A DNA stretch of 58,389 bases from Candidatus Methanoperedens sp. (GTDB lineage Archaea > Halobacteriota > Methanosarcinia > Methanosarcinales > Methanoperedenaceae), in assembly GCA_026552855.1 (NCBI GenBank), contig JAPMTX010000138.1, forward strand, positions 1-58,389. Direction: 5' to 3'. Within the stretch, counting starts at the first letter, position 1. Every line of letters starts with the position of its first letter. Positions 16,985 through 26,914 of the stretch are shown piece after piece. The translations under genes were made by a program, and so were the position numbers. Below the pieces are notes generated by a model, which was not told the DNA's origin, made no database searches, and worked only from the letters and a program-made list of their open reading frames with translations.

Positions 16985-19432
16985 ATGAATCAAACAACCG
17001 ATAACGGGCTAAGTTCGGACGGAGCACGTGAGAGGCTTTTAAAATTCGGTCCCAACCGGATCTTTGAACGTGCTAAAATCAGTTTCTTCGGGATTGCCAG
17101 GCACGAGGTCACGGAACCCATGATCCTTCTCCTTTTAGTTGTGGGCTTTTTCTACAGCATCTGGGGAAAGCTTGAAGATGCCGTTACCATCTTTGTGGTT
17201 ATCGTCCTGTTAGTTCTGGCTGAAGTATATAACGAATTTCGGGCAAAAAAAGCGATCGCTTCTTTAGAGAAGATCGCTGCGCCCAGAACAAAAGTGTTAA
17301 GGGATGGGAAGGTCACTGAGATTGACTCCGAGAATGTCGTGCCTGGCGATGTTTTAGTTTTAACCTCAGGGACTAAAGTTGCAGCAGATGCAAAAATAGT
17401 GAAATCCACGGGCATACAGCTTGACGAATCAGCCCTGACCGGCGAATCATTTCCTCAGGATAAAAGCACCGGTGATGAGATTTATGCAGGCACGGTAGTA
17501 CTCTCAGGCGAAGGGCTGGCGCAGGTCTTTGCAACAGGTAAGGATACCAGGCTTGGTAAAATCGCCGCTACTGCCAGAATAATCAAGCCCCCCAAGACCC
17601 CGCTGCAGCTGGCGATGAAATCCCTTGCCGGCAAACTGGTCTTTGTGGCTCTTTTCTTTTCAATTACCATTCCGGTATTAGGGATTTTACAGGGACAGGA
17701 TGTAAAAACGATGATCTTAACTGGTCTTTCCCTTTCGTTCGCCACCATCCCGGAAGAGCTTCCGATAATCATTACAATGGTACTGGGGCTGGGAGCCTAT
17801 ACTCTTTCAAAGAATAAATTCCTGGTTAAAAGGATCAAGGCTGCCGAAACCCTGGGCAACGCCACGGTCATTGTTACGGATAAAACCGGCACTATTACTG
17901 AGAACCGGATGAAGATCGTCTCGATTTACCCTGAGAACAAAGAGAAGGAAATCCTTGAAAAAGCCCTTGGTTCCATAACCGATTATTCTTTATCCCCGTT
18001 AGACCGGGAGATCAGGAACAAAGCCCTGGAATTGAAAATAGATACGGCTCTGCCTCCTGTTGTTCGCCAGAGGAGCTTTGTTAACGCCAGAAAAACAAAG
18101 GCAGTTATAAGGAAAAACGGGCAGGGTTATGAACTGTTTTTAAGCGGTGCGCCGGAGGAGGTTTTTAGAAGCTGTTCCGGTGTAAGTGACGACGTAAAAA
18201 ATGCGCTGACCAGAGAAACGGAAAAAGGCAGAAGAGTAATCGCAGTTGCTTATAAGAAGTTAACACCTGAGGAAGCGAACCTCGATTTTACCAGCCTCGA
18301 GAAGGACATGAGTTTTGTGGGACTTATAAGCTTTGAGGACCCGCCGCGAGAGGGCGTTAGAGAGACCATAGCTGCGGCTGCAAGGGCTGGCATCAGGACG
18401 ATCATGGTCACTGGCGATCATCCTCTGACGGCTCTTTTTATAGCAAGGCAGGTCGGTATTTCAACTCCGGATAATAAGGTGCTGACAGGGGAGGATCTGG
18501 ATCGCTTAACAGATGAAGAGCTGCAGAAGATAGTGAGGGATTTCTCGGTTTTTGCCAGGACCACCCCGGAACATAAATACAGGATTGTCAAAGCACTGCA
18601 AAAGAACGGGGAAGTGGTGGCTGTGACCGGTGATGGGATTAACGACACGCTGGCTCTTAAGGGTGCGGATATCGGCATAGCGATGGGGCTTCGGGGAACG
18701 GACGTAGCCAAGGAAGCAGCAGAAGCCATTGTTGCGGATGATAATTATGTCACTATTGCCCAGGGTATTTTTGAGGGCAGAAAGTTTTTCGATAACCTGC
18801 GAAAGGGAATTAAGTATTACCTCTCTGTGAAGACCGCTTTAATACTGATCTTCCTCCTGCCTGTTCTTTTAGGCATCCCCATGCCTTTTGCTCCCATCCA
18901 GATAATCCTGCTTGAGTTATTCATGGATCTGGCAGCATCAGCAGGCTTTGTAGCTGAGGCAAAAGAAAAAAATATCTATTCCAGACCGCCCCGCAATCCG
19001 AGAGAGGACATACTCAATAATCAGGCAATTAAAGACTTTTTAACCAAGGGAGTATTCCTGTTCATTGGCGTCACTTCGGTGTACTTTTATGCCAGGAGCC
19101 AGAACCTGAGTCTCAGAGAGGCACAGACCTTTGCTTTTTCAGCATGGATTTTCGGTCATATCTTCCTGGCTTATATCTCCCGCTCTGATACTGAGCCCAT
19201 CTTCTCCCTGGGAGTATTTTCCAATAAGGTCATTAACCTCTGGGCAGTCGCAGCGATCACCTTCCTTATTATGGGGATCTATCTTCCTTTTTTGAATGAC
19301 AGGTTTAATCTTGCTCCGATCAGCTTTACCTGGCTAATACTCATTGCCCTGGTGATGGTGTTTATTATCGGTTTGCTGGAGATTAAAAAAATATTCAGTT
19401 CAGGAACGCAGCAGAACAGGTATCATAGATAA
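16985..19432 (+). CDS. P-type cation-transporting ATPase (Ca2+/P2-like)
   Basis: An 815-residue P-type pump. It has TGES in the actuator domain (about 150), the phosphorylated Asp in DKTGTITENRMK (about 299), TGDGINDTLALKGADIGIAMG in the P domain (about 550), and about ten membrane helices. The M4 site reads TIPEELPIII (PEELP in place of the PEGLP of SERCA-like pumps) and M6 has ELFMDLAAS. The ion could be Ca2+, Mn2+ or another cation; the changed M4 residues argue against a confident Ca2+ call. The gene starts two bases after carB and is likely co-transcribed, though no functional link to pyrimidine synthesis is obvious. Confidence 0.85.
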   Translation: MNQTTDNGLSSDGARERLLKFGPNRIFERAKISFFGIARHEVTEPMILLLLVVGFFYSIWGKLEDAVTIFVVIVLLVLAEVYNEFRAKKAIASLEKIAAPRTKVLRDGKVTEIDSENVVPGDVLVLTSGTKVAADAKIVKSTGIQLDESALTGESFPQDKSTGDEIYAGTVVLSGEGLAQVFATGKDTRLGKIAATARIIKPPKTPLQLAMKSLAGKLVFVALFFSITIPVLGILQGQDVKTMILTGLSLSFATIPEELPIIITMVLGLGAYTLSKNKFLVKRIKAAETLGNATVIVTDKTGTITENRMKIVSIYPENKEKEILEKALGSITDYSLSPLDREIRNKALELKIDTALPPVVRQRSFVNARKTKAVIRKNGQGYELFLSGAPEEVFRSCSGVSDDVKNALTRETEKGRRVIAVAYKKLTPEEANLDFTSLEKDMSFVGLISFEDPPREGVRETIAAAARAGIRTIMVTGDHPLTALFIARQVGISTPDNKVLTGEDLDRLTDEELQKIVRDFSVFARTTPEHKYRIVKALQKNGEVVAVTGDGINDTLALKGADIGIAMGLRGTDVAKEAAEAIVADDNYVTIAQGIFEGRKFFDNLRKGIKYYLSVKTALILIFLLPVLLGIPMPFAPIQIILLELFMDLAASAGFVAEAKEKNIYSRPPRNPREDILNNQAIKDFLTKGVFLFIGVTSVYFYARSQNLSLREAQTFAFSAWIFGHIFLAYISRSDTEPIFSLGVFSNKVINLWAVAAITFLIMGIYLPFLNDRFNLAPISFTWLILIALVMVFIIGLLEIKKIFSSGTQQNRYHR

Positions 19433-19536
19433 ACATAGGTATCATAAATAAACCCCGTATGTGGTTTAACATGATTCTTTCCCACGTTTTATATTGAATG
19501 TTAACAGTTATGTATGCATATAACTGAGTGTAGACC

Positions 19537-20880
19537 ATGCCAGACCTCGTTATCAAGAACGCCAGGATTTTTATCGGCGATGCGCTCCAGTCAATGGAGA
19601 TAGCCGCAGACGGCGGTAAAATCTCAAAGCTTGGGAAAATAATCGGTACTGGGGAAGTAGACCGGGTGATCGACGCAAAAGGCGCGCTCGTGCTGCCGGG
19701 GGCAATAGACGTGCACGTACACTTCCGCGACCCCGGGATGACGAAGAAAGAGGACTGGTACACAGGCTCCTGTGCCGCAACAGCAGGCGGAGTGACTGCG
19801 GTTATAGACCATCCCAACACCATCCCTCCGACCATAGATCCCAATTCTTTCAAGAGAAAGAAAAAAGAAGCGAAAAAATCCATAATCGATTACGGCATCA
19901 ACGCCGGAGTAACAAACAACCTGAGGTATTTGAAGGAACTCTGGGAACTCGGCGCAATGGCGTTCGGGGAGATATTCATGGCTGAATCCACGGGCTCGCT
20001 GAACATAAACGACCGGGTATTGAAAGAAGCACTTGATATCATCGGGAACCTCGGCGCAGTGGCGTGCATCCATGCCGAGGACGAGGAGATAATAAAAAAG
20101 CAAATCAAGATGTTAAAAGCCAGACCTGCACCCGAATCCTACTCAAAGGCGCGCCCTGTTTTATCTGAGAAAACAGCTGTTGAGAGAGCGATCAAGCTTG
20201 ATGAGAATGCAAAGCTACATTTCTGCCACATCAGCGCTGGCGAGAGCCTTGAGGTCATAAGAAAGGCAAAAGCTGAGAACAGGAACATTACCTGCGAGGT
20301 AGCGCCCCACCACCTTTTCCTCACCATAAGGGACTGGAAGCGCCTGGGCACGCTTGGGAAAATGAACCCGCCCCTGCGCGATTACCAGGCACAGCAGAGC
20401 CTGTGGGCTGGTCTGAACGATGGGACTGTGGATGTCGTGGCTTCAGACCATGCCCCGCACCTTGAACATGAGAAAAATACCGACATATGGAGCGCGCCCG
20501 CAGGCGTGCCGGGCGTGGAGACCATGCTGCCGCTCATGCTTATGGCTGTAAAGAGGAACCTCATCACCCTGAAGCGGCTGATCGAGGTCACAAGCGCAAA
20601 CCCTGCAGGGCTTTTCAGCCTGAGAAAAGGTTTGATCGCGCCGGGATATGATGCCGACCTGATTGTCGTGGGCGATATGCGGGAGATACGCAGGGAGAAG
20701 ATGCACAGCAAAGCGGGATGGACTCCCTACAGCAGCATGGAAGGTGTATTCCCCAAGATAACGATATCAAGAGGGGATGTAGTTTTTGAGGATGGGGAGA
20801 TCACCGCAAAGAGGGGAAGAGGCAGATTTATTCCAGGGCAGGGATTCATCGACAGGAAGCGGTCGGTGGAAAAGGATTAA
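19537..20880 (+). CDS. pyrC: Dihydroorotase
   Basis: A 447-residue amidohydrolase. It has the metal ligands DVHVHFRDPG (about 60), a lysine-region segment, HISAGESLE and ASDHAPH with the catalytic Asp (about 305), and PGVETMLPLML typical of dihydroorotases. It cyclises carbamoyl aspartate to dihydroorotate in pyrimidine synthesis. It lies about 100 bp after the P-type ATPase gene, with a TATA-like AT-rich stretch in the gap, and shares the pathway of carB. Length and motifs fit type I (class I) DHOase. Confidence 0.92.
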   Translation: MPDLVIKNARIFIGDALQSMEIAADGGKISKLGKIIGTGEVDRVIDAKGALVLPGAIDVHVHFRDPGMTKKEDWYTGSCAATAGGVTAVIDHPNTIPPTIDPNSFKRKKKEAKKSIIDYGINAGVTNNLRYLKELWELGAMAFGEIFMAESTGSLNINDRVLKEALDIIGNLGAVACIHAEDEEIIKKQIKMLKARPAPESYSKARPVLSEKTAVERAIKLDENAKLHFCHISAGESLEVIRKAKAENRNITCEVAPHHLFLTIRDWKRLGTLGKMNPPLRDYQAQQSLWAGLNDGTVDVVASDHAPHLEHEKNTDIWSAPAGVPGVETMLPLMLMAVKRNLITLKRLIEVTSANPAGLFSLRKGLIAPGYDADLIVVGDMREIRREKMHSKAGWTPYSSMEGVFPKITISRGDVVFEDGEITAKRGRGRFIPGQGFIDRKRSVEKD

Positions 20881-21055
20881 TATACCATAAATTTGAATAT
20901 ATGATTTAATTGCAATCTATAACCGACATAATGGAGGTCTTTAGAGGAACAAACATATAGCTTTAGTCACGGACGATTTCCCGGTATATCATTCCATTAT
21001 CGAAGAAGCCCGTTCCCGTAAGCTGGATCTGCTGGTCCTGACCCCTTCCCAGCCA

Positions 21056-21703
21056 GTGCCTGCCCATGTGGGTGTGGTCATTACTACTGAAAACGAATCG
21101 GCTATTGTTAATTTTAACCGCGAGAGGGTGGTCATAGCAGATAAACCTAAACCTACGATCGATAAAGCCTGTTCCCTCCTCCTTAAAGACAATTTCAGCA
21201 GGATAATAATAGGTATCGATCCGGGGAAATATCCGGGTATAGCCGTGGTAGGGGATAATAAAACACTCTCGGTCTACCATGTATCAGTAAGAGAGGTAAG
21301 CCCTCTGATAGAGCGTATCATGAGGGAATACGATGGCAAAAAGATCCTGGTCAGGATAGGGCACGGAGCCAGGCTTATCCGCTCAAGGCTTATTAACGAG
21401 ATACTTGACCTGGGACTGCGGGTAGAGATGGTCAATGAGACCGGAACGACACCCCATCTTGGCAAAGGCATGTGCGGTCAGGTCGTATCCGACATAATCG
21501 CCGCGACCAGTATCGCGAGGATACCGGGAAAAAGCGTGGGAAAGCAGTTCATAGAACCGTCGCAGGGCGAAGTGAGGGTGATCCAGGAGCACAGCCGGGA
21601 ATATTCAAACGGACGCTCCACCATCCCGCGGCAGCTTGCAAGGGCTGTGGCGAAGGGGGAACTCACGCTTGACGAGGCTATGGAAAGGCATAACGCCTGT
21701 TAA
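21056..21703 (+). CDS. Conserved archaeal protein with RuvC/RNase H-like fold
   Basis: The listed start is the first canonical one (GTG), giving 215 residues. The same frame stays open and looks coding upstream to about 20948 (KHIALVTDDFPVYH onward, about 36 more residues), directly after AGAGGA, but no ATG, GTG or TTG occurs there. The middle has IIIGIDPGKYPGIAVVG, the first strand and catalytic-type Asp of an RNase H/RuvC fold. Later regions include GHGARLIRSRLINEIL and a basic RSTIPRQLARAVAKGEL helix. The biochemical role is unknown; nuclease or Holliday-junction related activity is possible. It converges on the DUF373 gene, overlapping by 4 bp. Confidence 0.6.
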   Translation: MPAHVGVVITTENESAIVNFNRERVVIADKPKPTIDKACSLLLKDNFSRIIIGIDPGKYPGIAVVGDNKTLSVYHVSVREVSPLIERIMREYDGKKILVRIGHGARLIRSRLINEILDLGLRVEMVNETGTTPHLGKGMCGQVVSDIIAATSIARIPGKSVGKQFIEPSQGEVRVIQEHSREYSNGRSTIPRQLARAVAKGELTLDEAMERHNAC

Positions 21704-22797
21704 TTCTTTGATGCACCGCCTCTTGGCGACCTTATGGAAAGCCGCGCCCCGATAGTCGCTATTATGATAGCGACAAGCATGGTCGAAAACAGGAACTGTC
21801 TCCCATTGGAAAGTACTGGAAAACCGTCCTGTGCCTCGCTTATGACCAGGATATAGGTACTTCCGCCCCATATCATTATACCGCCTGCGATGATGAAGAA
21901 AGGGTGCGCCCACTGCCGTCCGATGCTCTCCTTTGCCAGGCGCAGGTCCATTATTTTCCCTGCGCTGATCAATACGCCGGCAAGGACATACCACCATATA
22001 GAGGCATTGACGTACGCCATCAGCAGTATGAGGTATCCTGCCATTATCTCCTGGCTGTAATAATTCCAGAGCTCAGATCCCCCCTGTACCGTACCAATCA
22101 GGGACAGTATTATGGCTGCAAGGTACATGACAAAAGTGATCTTCCCGCCCTGAAGCGAGACAAAAAGAGAAGTCTTGAAATCGCTGAAAGCATCCTCAAG
22201 ACCTGTGGCACGGAAGAGCATGTAAACCCCTATGGCTCCAAGTATAGCCATGGTTGCTATATCGGGGCGCTCAAAATACAGCGAAATGGCATAGATAATA
22301 GATGCAAGACCGATGGGCATGAAGAAAGTGCGCGAAATCTTCGGGTCGTTAAAAGCCTCTTTGATTATATAGTACGTACTTTCCAGGTTCTCATGCTGCT
22401 TGACTATTACCCTGCGCACAGCATCCACTTTTATCCTGGACTGGATGATGGGCAGAACTGATTCATCCTCAGCGCCGTCAGAGACAAGGATGGCTCTATC
22501 CGGCTTTAACTCCTCAAGTATCCTGTCAAACTGTTCTGTGATCCTCTTATCAGCCGCAATCCCGACCTTCTTATCCCCTGCTATCGAAACTATCTCCACG
22601 TCGTTCTTTTCGGCTATCAGGCTATCGTATAGATTTATTCCGCCAAAGATGGTATTAATATCGGAATCTTCAGGGTCTGCGGATGCAAGCCTGACGGCTG
22701 CGTCCAGGTTGGCGGTCCTCCCGACCACAGGACTTGGAATTCCTGCCTTTTCCCCGAGGTCGTTGTCCCTGTCGATGCATACTATAAGTATCCTCAT
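21700..22797 (-). CDS. DUF373 family membrane protein
   Basis: A 365-residue archaeal protein. Residues 1-150 form a soluble Rossmann-like domain (RILIVCIDRDNDLGEKAG, AVRLASADPEDSDINTIFGG, RAILVSDGAEDE). The rest has about six or seven membrane helices separated by short loops. These are the features of DUF373, which is widespread in Euryarchaeota and of unknown function. The soluble part binds no ligand that I can identify. The YqaA-like gene lies 21 bp upstream on the same strand, so the two may be co-transcribed. Confidence 0.8.
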   Translation of the reverse strand: MRILIVCIDRDNDLGEKAGIPSPVVGRTANLDAAVRLASADPEDSDINTIFGGINLYDSLIAEKNDVEIVSIAGDKKVGIAADKRITEQFDRILEELKPDRAILVSDGAEDESVLPIIQSRIKVDAVRRVIVKQHENLESTYYIIKEAFNDPKISRTFFMPIGLASIIYAISLYFERPDIATMAILGAIGVYMLFRATGLEDAFSDFKTSLFVSLQGGKITFVMYLAAIILSLIGTVQGGSELWNYYSQEIMAGYLILLMAYVNASIWWYVLAGVLISAGKIMDLRLAKESIGRQWAHPFFIIAGGIMIWGGSTYILVISEAQDGFPVLSNGRQFLFSTMLVAIIIATIGARLSIRSPRGGASKN

Positions 22798-22818
22798 CGC
22801 TTCCAGTTATCTTCATGT

Positions 22819-23316
22819 TTATATAAATAACATTCGCACGTATTTTATAAGCACTTCCCACCAGTCAGCCATTCTAAATGAGAAATAAACCATAAAATAA
22901 ACTATCGCAATGCTTTTTATTATTTTTGCTATTGAAATAACTGTTAAGAACTTCCTGGTCTCGTAATTCTCTATTCCTGCCACTACAGGGGCGAGATCGC
23001 CTATAAGGGGGATCCAGGGTGAGACCAGAAGGAACAGCGCTCCGTATTTGCGGAAATGCATCTGCATCCGTCTCTCTTTTTCCTTATCATGGAACGGGAT
23101 TATTTTCCGAAGCTCGTATTTCCCCACAAGATAGCCGAGAAATGCCCCGATAATAGAACTGGTTACCAGTACTATCAGTATTACCTGCGGGTTTTTCCCT
23201 ACGTCGATAAGACCGAGTACCGCCATCTCGGTCGGGACCGGGATTATGGATGAGATAATGCCAATGGCAAAAAGCCCTATCAAGCCGTACGATATAAATA
23301 TTTCGATTAACTCCAT
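22819..23316 (-). CDS. Small VTT/YqaA-like (SNARE-associated/DedA family) membrane protein
   Basis: A 165-residue integral membrane protein with about five helices. It has the half-helix motif VSPWIPLIGDLAPVVAGIENY characteristic of the DedA/VTT superfamily, plus GAFLGYLVGKYELRK before it. It is close in size to the YqaA subgroup. DedA proteins take part in lipid-carrier or cation/proton transport across the membrane. It sits between the DUF373 gene and the cytochrome operon. The substrate is unknown. Confidence 0.7.
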   Translation of the reverse strand: MELIEIFISYGLIGLFAIGIISSIIPVPTEMAVLGLIDVGKNPQVILIVLVTSSIIGAFLGYLVGKYELRKIIPFHDKEKERRMQMHFRKYGALFLLVSPWIPLIGDLAPVVAGIENYETRKFLTVISIAKIIKSIAIVYFMVYFSFRMADWWEVLIKYVRMLFI

Positions 23317-23362
23317 CTCTTGGGCTTTATTCGGTCTCCGGTACTATAAACCTAAGCATAGG

Positions 23363-23953
23363 TCACTGCTGGAAGTTCTTCAAAAGAGCCGCGAAATGAC
23401 CGAGCCTTTTCTCCCATTTCTCATTGCTCTTTATCTCATTATGGCATTTCAGGCATGAATCGGCATGGCACTTTGCGCAGTCCACGTTCCTGGGGCGGTG
23501 TATAACAACAAGGTTGCCATTGCTCGCATTTAAAGGATCGGGATAATCATGGCACTCTGCGCATGAGATGGTACCGTTGCGGAACTCAGGTATCTGGGGT
23601 GTTGTGCCCGATCCGTGGCAGCGTTCGCAGGTCACATTATTGTTTATGGGGTGGACGTTGTGGTCTATCTTGTGGCATTCCAGACAATAAGCGCCCCCCC
23701 CGATATGCTGCTTTACCTCGTATGCCTGGGGAGCGACCCTTTTCCCTGAGAGATGGCAGCCCTCGCAGATGTTCTGCCCCATGTAAATGAGCGTTGTATA
23801 ATTCGAGGTCTGCGCCTCAGGCGTCGCCTGTGGCAATTCTTCCCCCGGGCTCCGGGATGTTTCTGTCGGATATGCGGATAGGATTATGCCGATTATAAAC
23901 CCGGCTGCAGCCAGAACAACCAGACCTATAGCAATCTCTGCTTTGAATCTCAT
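23363..23953 (-). CDS. Membrane-anchored hexaheme c-type cytochrome
   Basis: A 196-residue protein with an N-terminal membrane anchor (about 7-28), a Pro/Thr/Glu-rich linker (29-50), and six CxxCH heme-binding motifs beginning at residues 63, 90, 109, 131, 159 and 167 (CEGCH, CLECH, CERCH, CAECH, CAKCH, CLKCH). Extra His residues (such as H83, H98, H101, H152) can serve as distal ligands for bis-His hemes. It faces the outside of the cell. It is the last gene of a five-gene operon, starting two bases after the exported beta-protein gene. Role: electron transfer at the cell surface, partner unknown. Confidence 0.9.
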   Translation of the reverse strand: MRFKAEIAIGLVVLAAAGFIIGIILSAYPTETSRSPGEELPQATPEAQTSNYTTLIYMGQNICEGCHLSGKRVAPQAYEVKQHIGGGAYCLECHKIDHNVHPINNNVTCERCHGSGTTPQIPEFRNGTISCAECHDYPDPLNASNGNLVVIHRPRNVDCAKCHADSCLKCHNEIKSNEKWEKRLGHFAALLKNFQQ

Positions 23954-23955
23954 AA

Positions 23956-25668
23956 CTACCTGTTAAGAACGTGAAGCATAAGCATTAAAATAATCGTAAC
24001 TAATAACATCACTATTGGAATGGCACCCTCAAGCCACGGAGCCTTCTCACTTATGATATCAAGCAGGCTTTTGGGAGCCGCGGCTGGTACTTCGGGTACT
24101 TCAGTGGGCGCGGGTGTGGGAAAGGCGGTTGCATTGTCAACCTGCTGGGCTTTTGATCCTGTAGTAACTGTAATATTCTTTCCCGGCACAAAGCTATATG
24201 AGGCGCTATAATCTTTTTTCCAGAAACTGATGTACGGCATGGGCAATTCCCTTTCTCCTGTTCCCTGTGCGGATATGTCGTATGTTATATAAACCGATTC
24301 AGCCGGGCGCAGATAACCGTTAAACGTGGTATTTCCGGAAACAAGGGAGGTATTTGCCGGAAGTATATCTGCGACATTAATTCCTACCGGAAAATCACCA
24401 GTATTCTCCAACCGTATGGATATATTGATACTCTCGTTCAAGTTAAAAGTGAGCTTGTTCGCGTTCTTTGATAACATCACAAAAGCTCCATATACCCTGG
24501 TCGAAGGTCTGCTGGATGAGGCTGTTTTTGATATCCCCCATCCGGTCCATTGCGCGGTAGCCGCCGGTGCTGTAAAACTGCCCGTTCTTTGTGCGATCAT
24601 CTCATACCTGAATTCTTTTTTCTCACTTCCATTAAGGTCAAAAACCCACTGTAGTTTTGTATTATTATCAACCAGGCGAAAGCCATCAATTACCTCATCC
24701 GTAAGATTCACCGACCTGATGCCGTAGCCCTGAAGATTTGTTACGTATATGTTCACAACGGTTATTTTCCCGAGACCAATAAGACCTCTATGGGTTTCAT
24801 CATCTAAGTCTCTTTCTCCTATGATCGTTGCAGAGGTTATTTTCTTATCAATATTGATGATCTGATTGAGTGAGACTGTTGATGTTGAAGCAGTATTATA
24901 TACCCTTCCTGCCGAATCCCTGAAATAAGCATCTACTTTGATTATGAACGCTGACCTGTTCGGGTCGGGCGGGACAGGCGGTTTCAGGGAGATGTTGATA
25001 CTGTATGAATTATTTGCCAGGAGAGGGGAGTCCCAGCTGCGCGTTATAGTACTTTTTAAGGGATTGTACGTCAGCGCATTATCTGATAATTCCCGCTCAT
25101 CCGGCTTCAAGCCACTTATATTGATTGTAATATTGCCCTCAGAGAACTGTGCGTCCCCTGTATTCTTGATCTGGATATTCATACTGGATGTATACCCGGA
25201 CCTTCCATCCCAGTCGATCGATGGTACAAGTTCCAACACCGGCTTCTTTTGACCTGCTTCTTTAGCTGCTGAAACGCTTATTTTAGCCTCAGGGCAGCAT
25301 GGAAAAGTGCCTGTATTCACAGGAGGGTCTGACGCGCTGTTGTAACTGGAGATATCATCGGCTTCAATCTTTAGCCCCTGAAAAGTAGTGCTGTTCCTTG
25401 TAAAATTAAAAACCGTAGTCTCGTCACTGGATAATACTCCATACTGCGTCTCTCCCCTGCGGGTTACAGATACAGATGCATGACCGTCCCAGTCAAAATC
25501 GATTGCCTTTATGGTATAATCGCCTCTGCTTGCGGAAGGAGATGTCCAGCTGAGGGTATATGTACCTGAGCTCTCCCATTCTACGTCAAGATCGTTTATC
25601 TTCTCAGCAGATGAGGTAGCAGGCAGGAGAATAAGAAGAAGGATTAACAGGATAAAGGGTTTTTTCAA
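23956..25668 (-). CDS. Exported, C-terminally anchored beta-domain protein (S-layer/CARDB-like)
   Basis: A 570-residue protein with a signal peptide (about 1-21), three or four beta-sandwich modules and a Pro/Thr/Ala-rich stalk (about 510-540). The modules are CARDB or DUF11-like, with segments such as NIQIKNTGDAQFSEGNI, VVNIYVTNLQGYG and NISIRLENTGDFPVG. A C-terminal membrane helix (about 548-568) ends HVLNR. Two adjacent cysteines occur in FPCCPEA. The whole would be an outward-facing anchored scaffold. Its start overlaps the stop of the polytopic membrane protein by 4 bp (ATGA), so the two are translated together. A role as scaffold or receptor for the adjacent cytochrome is plausible but unproven. 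Confidence 0.65.
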   Translation of the reverse strand: MKKPFILLILLLILLPATSSAEKINDLDVEWESSGTYTLSWTSPSASRGDYTIKAIDFDWDGHASVSVTRRGETQYGVLSSDETTVFNFTRNSTTFQGLKIEADDISSYNSASDPPVNTGTFPCCPEAKISVSAAKEAGQKKPVLELVPSIDWDGRSGYTSSMNIQIKNTGDAQFSEGNITINISGLKPDERELSDNALTYNPLKSTITRSWDSPLLANNSYSINISLKPPVPPDPNRSAFIIKVDAYFRDSAGRVYNTASTSTVSLNQIINIDKKITSATIIGERDLDDETHRGLIGLGKITVVNIYVTNLQGYGIRSVNLTDEVIDGFRLVDNNTKLQWVFDLNGSEKKEFRYEMIAQRTGSFTAPAATAQWTGWGISKTASSSRPSTRVYGAFVMLSKNANKLTFNLNESINISIRLENTGDFPVGINVADILPANTSLVSGNTTFNGYLRPAESVYITYDISAQGTGERELPMPYISFWKKDYSASYSFVPGKNITVTTGSKAQQVDNATAFPTPAPTEVPEVPAAAPKSLLDIISEKAPWLEGAIPIVMLLVTIILMLMLHVLNR

Positions 25669-26897
25669 TCGTTTCTCCCCCGGAACTTAAAGGTAAGACC
25701 CAGCCCGGCTCCCAGAAGAACTATGCCTGCTGCTGTAAGGGCATAGGAATACAGCGGTTTCCAGGTGAACTTCTCCATGCCTAAAACCTCCCATGTTATA
25801 TTCGGTATATACCCGTGCTGGATCGAGAAGCCGAACCATGCCACCGCAAAAAGAGCCACCGACCCTATTAATAGCGGGGTTGCAAGCTTGCGTAAATCAA
25901 ATGCAACCTGGGTTTTTAAATTAAAAGCCGGCATTTTTTGGGCTTTTGTCTCTTCACCCTGGATTTTTTCGCTCAATTTTTCTTTGAACTGCGCCAGCAC
26001 AATATGAAGGTCAAGAGGCAGTACACCACTCACCAGGTTGGTGCACCAGGAATAATACAGGATAACATAAATACCAAGCCCGATGAACAATGAGCCGAAC
26101 ATCTGGTAATCACGCAGATAGGCACTCATTATAATGGTATATACTGGCAGTATAAGTATCGGGACAAATACCCATACCCACACGGATTCCACATCCCAGA
26201 GTTTAAACTCAGCCGTGATAACTACCCACCAGATTATAAAGATAATCGTAACCGCATAGGGGATATATTCCAGCGGATACTGTAACATAAATAAAAATAC
26301 AGCCAGAGTAATGTTGATCAATATAATATATTTGACATACATGGATGCCTGGACAGGCAGCTGCGCCATTGCAACCGTTTCGGCTGGGGCGGCGGTCTCC
26401 CTTGCTTTACCCATTTTCTCTATATTCAGGTTCATCATCTCAAGTTTATCATTTACATCACCCAGCCCCACATGAACTTCTGCGACATCGTGCAAAACAG
26501 GCTCAAGCCGCTTATATATCACTTCATCAAAGGTATCATCAGCTATATGCTCAAGATGCGTCTCTTTTTTAAATATGAGGAAGGCGCCAGCCAGAACACC
26601 AAGACCCAGTGTGAAATAGAACAGGTTCATCAGGAAATTGATGGGCTCAAAAGACGTTACGACATTAGACACAAGGGGAAAGAACGATGAAACAAGCAAC
26701 CATAAAGAAGCAAGAACCATGCTTACTATAACAACGTACTCACCTGGTGAGATGTGCCTTACCTCTTTTTCCCGCCCATGCCTGGTTGTTGCAGCGGGAT
26801 CGAGGAGATTATCTAAATCCAGTTTTTTCCCTTCTCTGTTCAACAGCGAAGAAATATCAACCCTTGTACTGGAGTAGCGCTCGTTTTCTTTATCCAT
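25665..26897 (-). CDS. Polytopic membrane protein with cytosolic helical domain, unknown function
   Basis: About 410 residues. A soluble N-terminus (about 1-45) is followed by two membrane helices (about 50-100), a cytosolic coiled-coil-like domain (EVIYKRLEPVLHDVAEVHVG and on, about 115-170), then about seven more helices. It ends LGLTFKFRGRND. I use the ATG at 26897; a TTG three codons earlier is possible. I recognise no family. In this operon it could be the membrane platform joining the ATPase inside to the exported beta-protein outside. Confidence 0.6.
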   Translation of the reverse strand: MDKENERYSSTRVDISSLLNREGKKLDLDNLLDPAATTRHGREKEVRHISPGEYVVIVSMVLASLWLLVSSFFPLVSNVVTSFEPINFLMNLFYFTLGLGVLAGAFLIFKKETHLEHIADDTFDEVIYKRLEPVLHDVAEVHVGLGDVNDKLEMMNLNIEKMGKARETAAPAETVAMAQLPVQASMYVKYIILINITLAVFLFMLQYPLEYIPYAVTIIFIIWWVVITAEFKLWDVESVWVWVFVPILILPVYTIIMSAYLRDYQMFGSLFIGLGIYVILYYSWCTNLVSGVLPLDLHIVLAQFKEKLSEKIQGEETKAQKMPAFNLKTQVAFDLRKLATPLLIGSVALFAVAWFGFSIQHGYIPNITWEVLGMEKFTWKPLYSYALTAAGIVLLGAGLGLTFKFRGRND

Positions 26898-26914
26898 CGG
26901 GACCAACCGTTATT

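Noticed and set aside
16985-19432. Calling the P-type ATPase a calcium pump outright
   Set aside because: The M4 motif is PEELP rather than PEGLP, so the ion is not certain; I kept a general cation-pump call.
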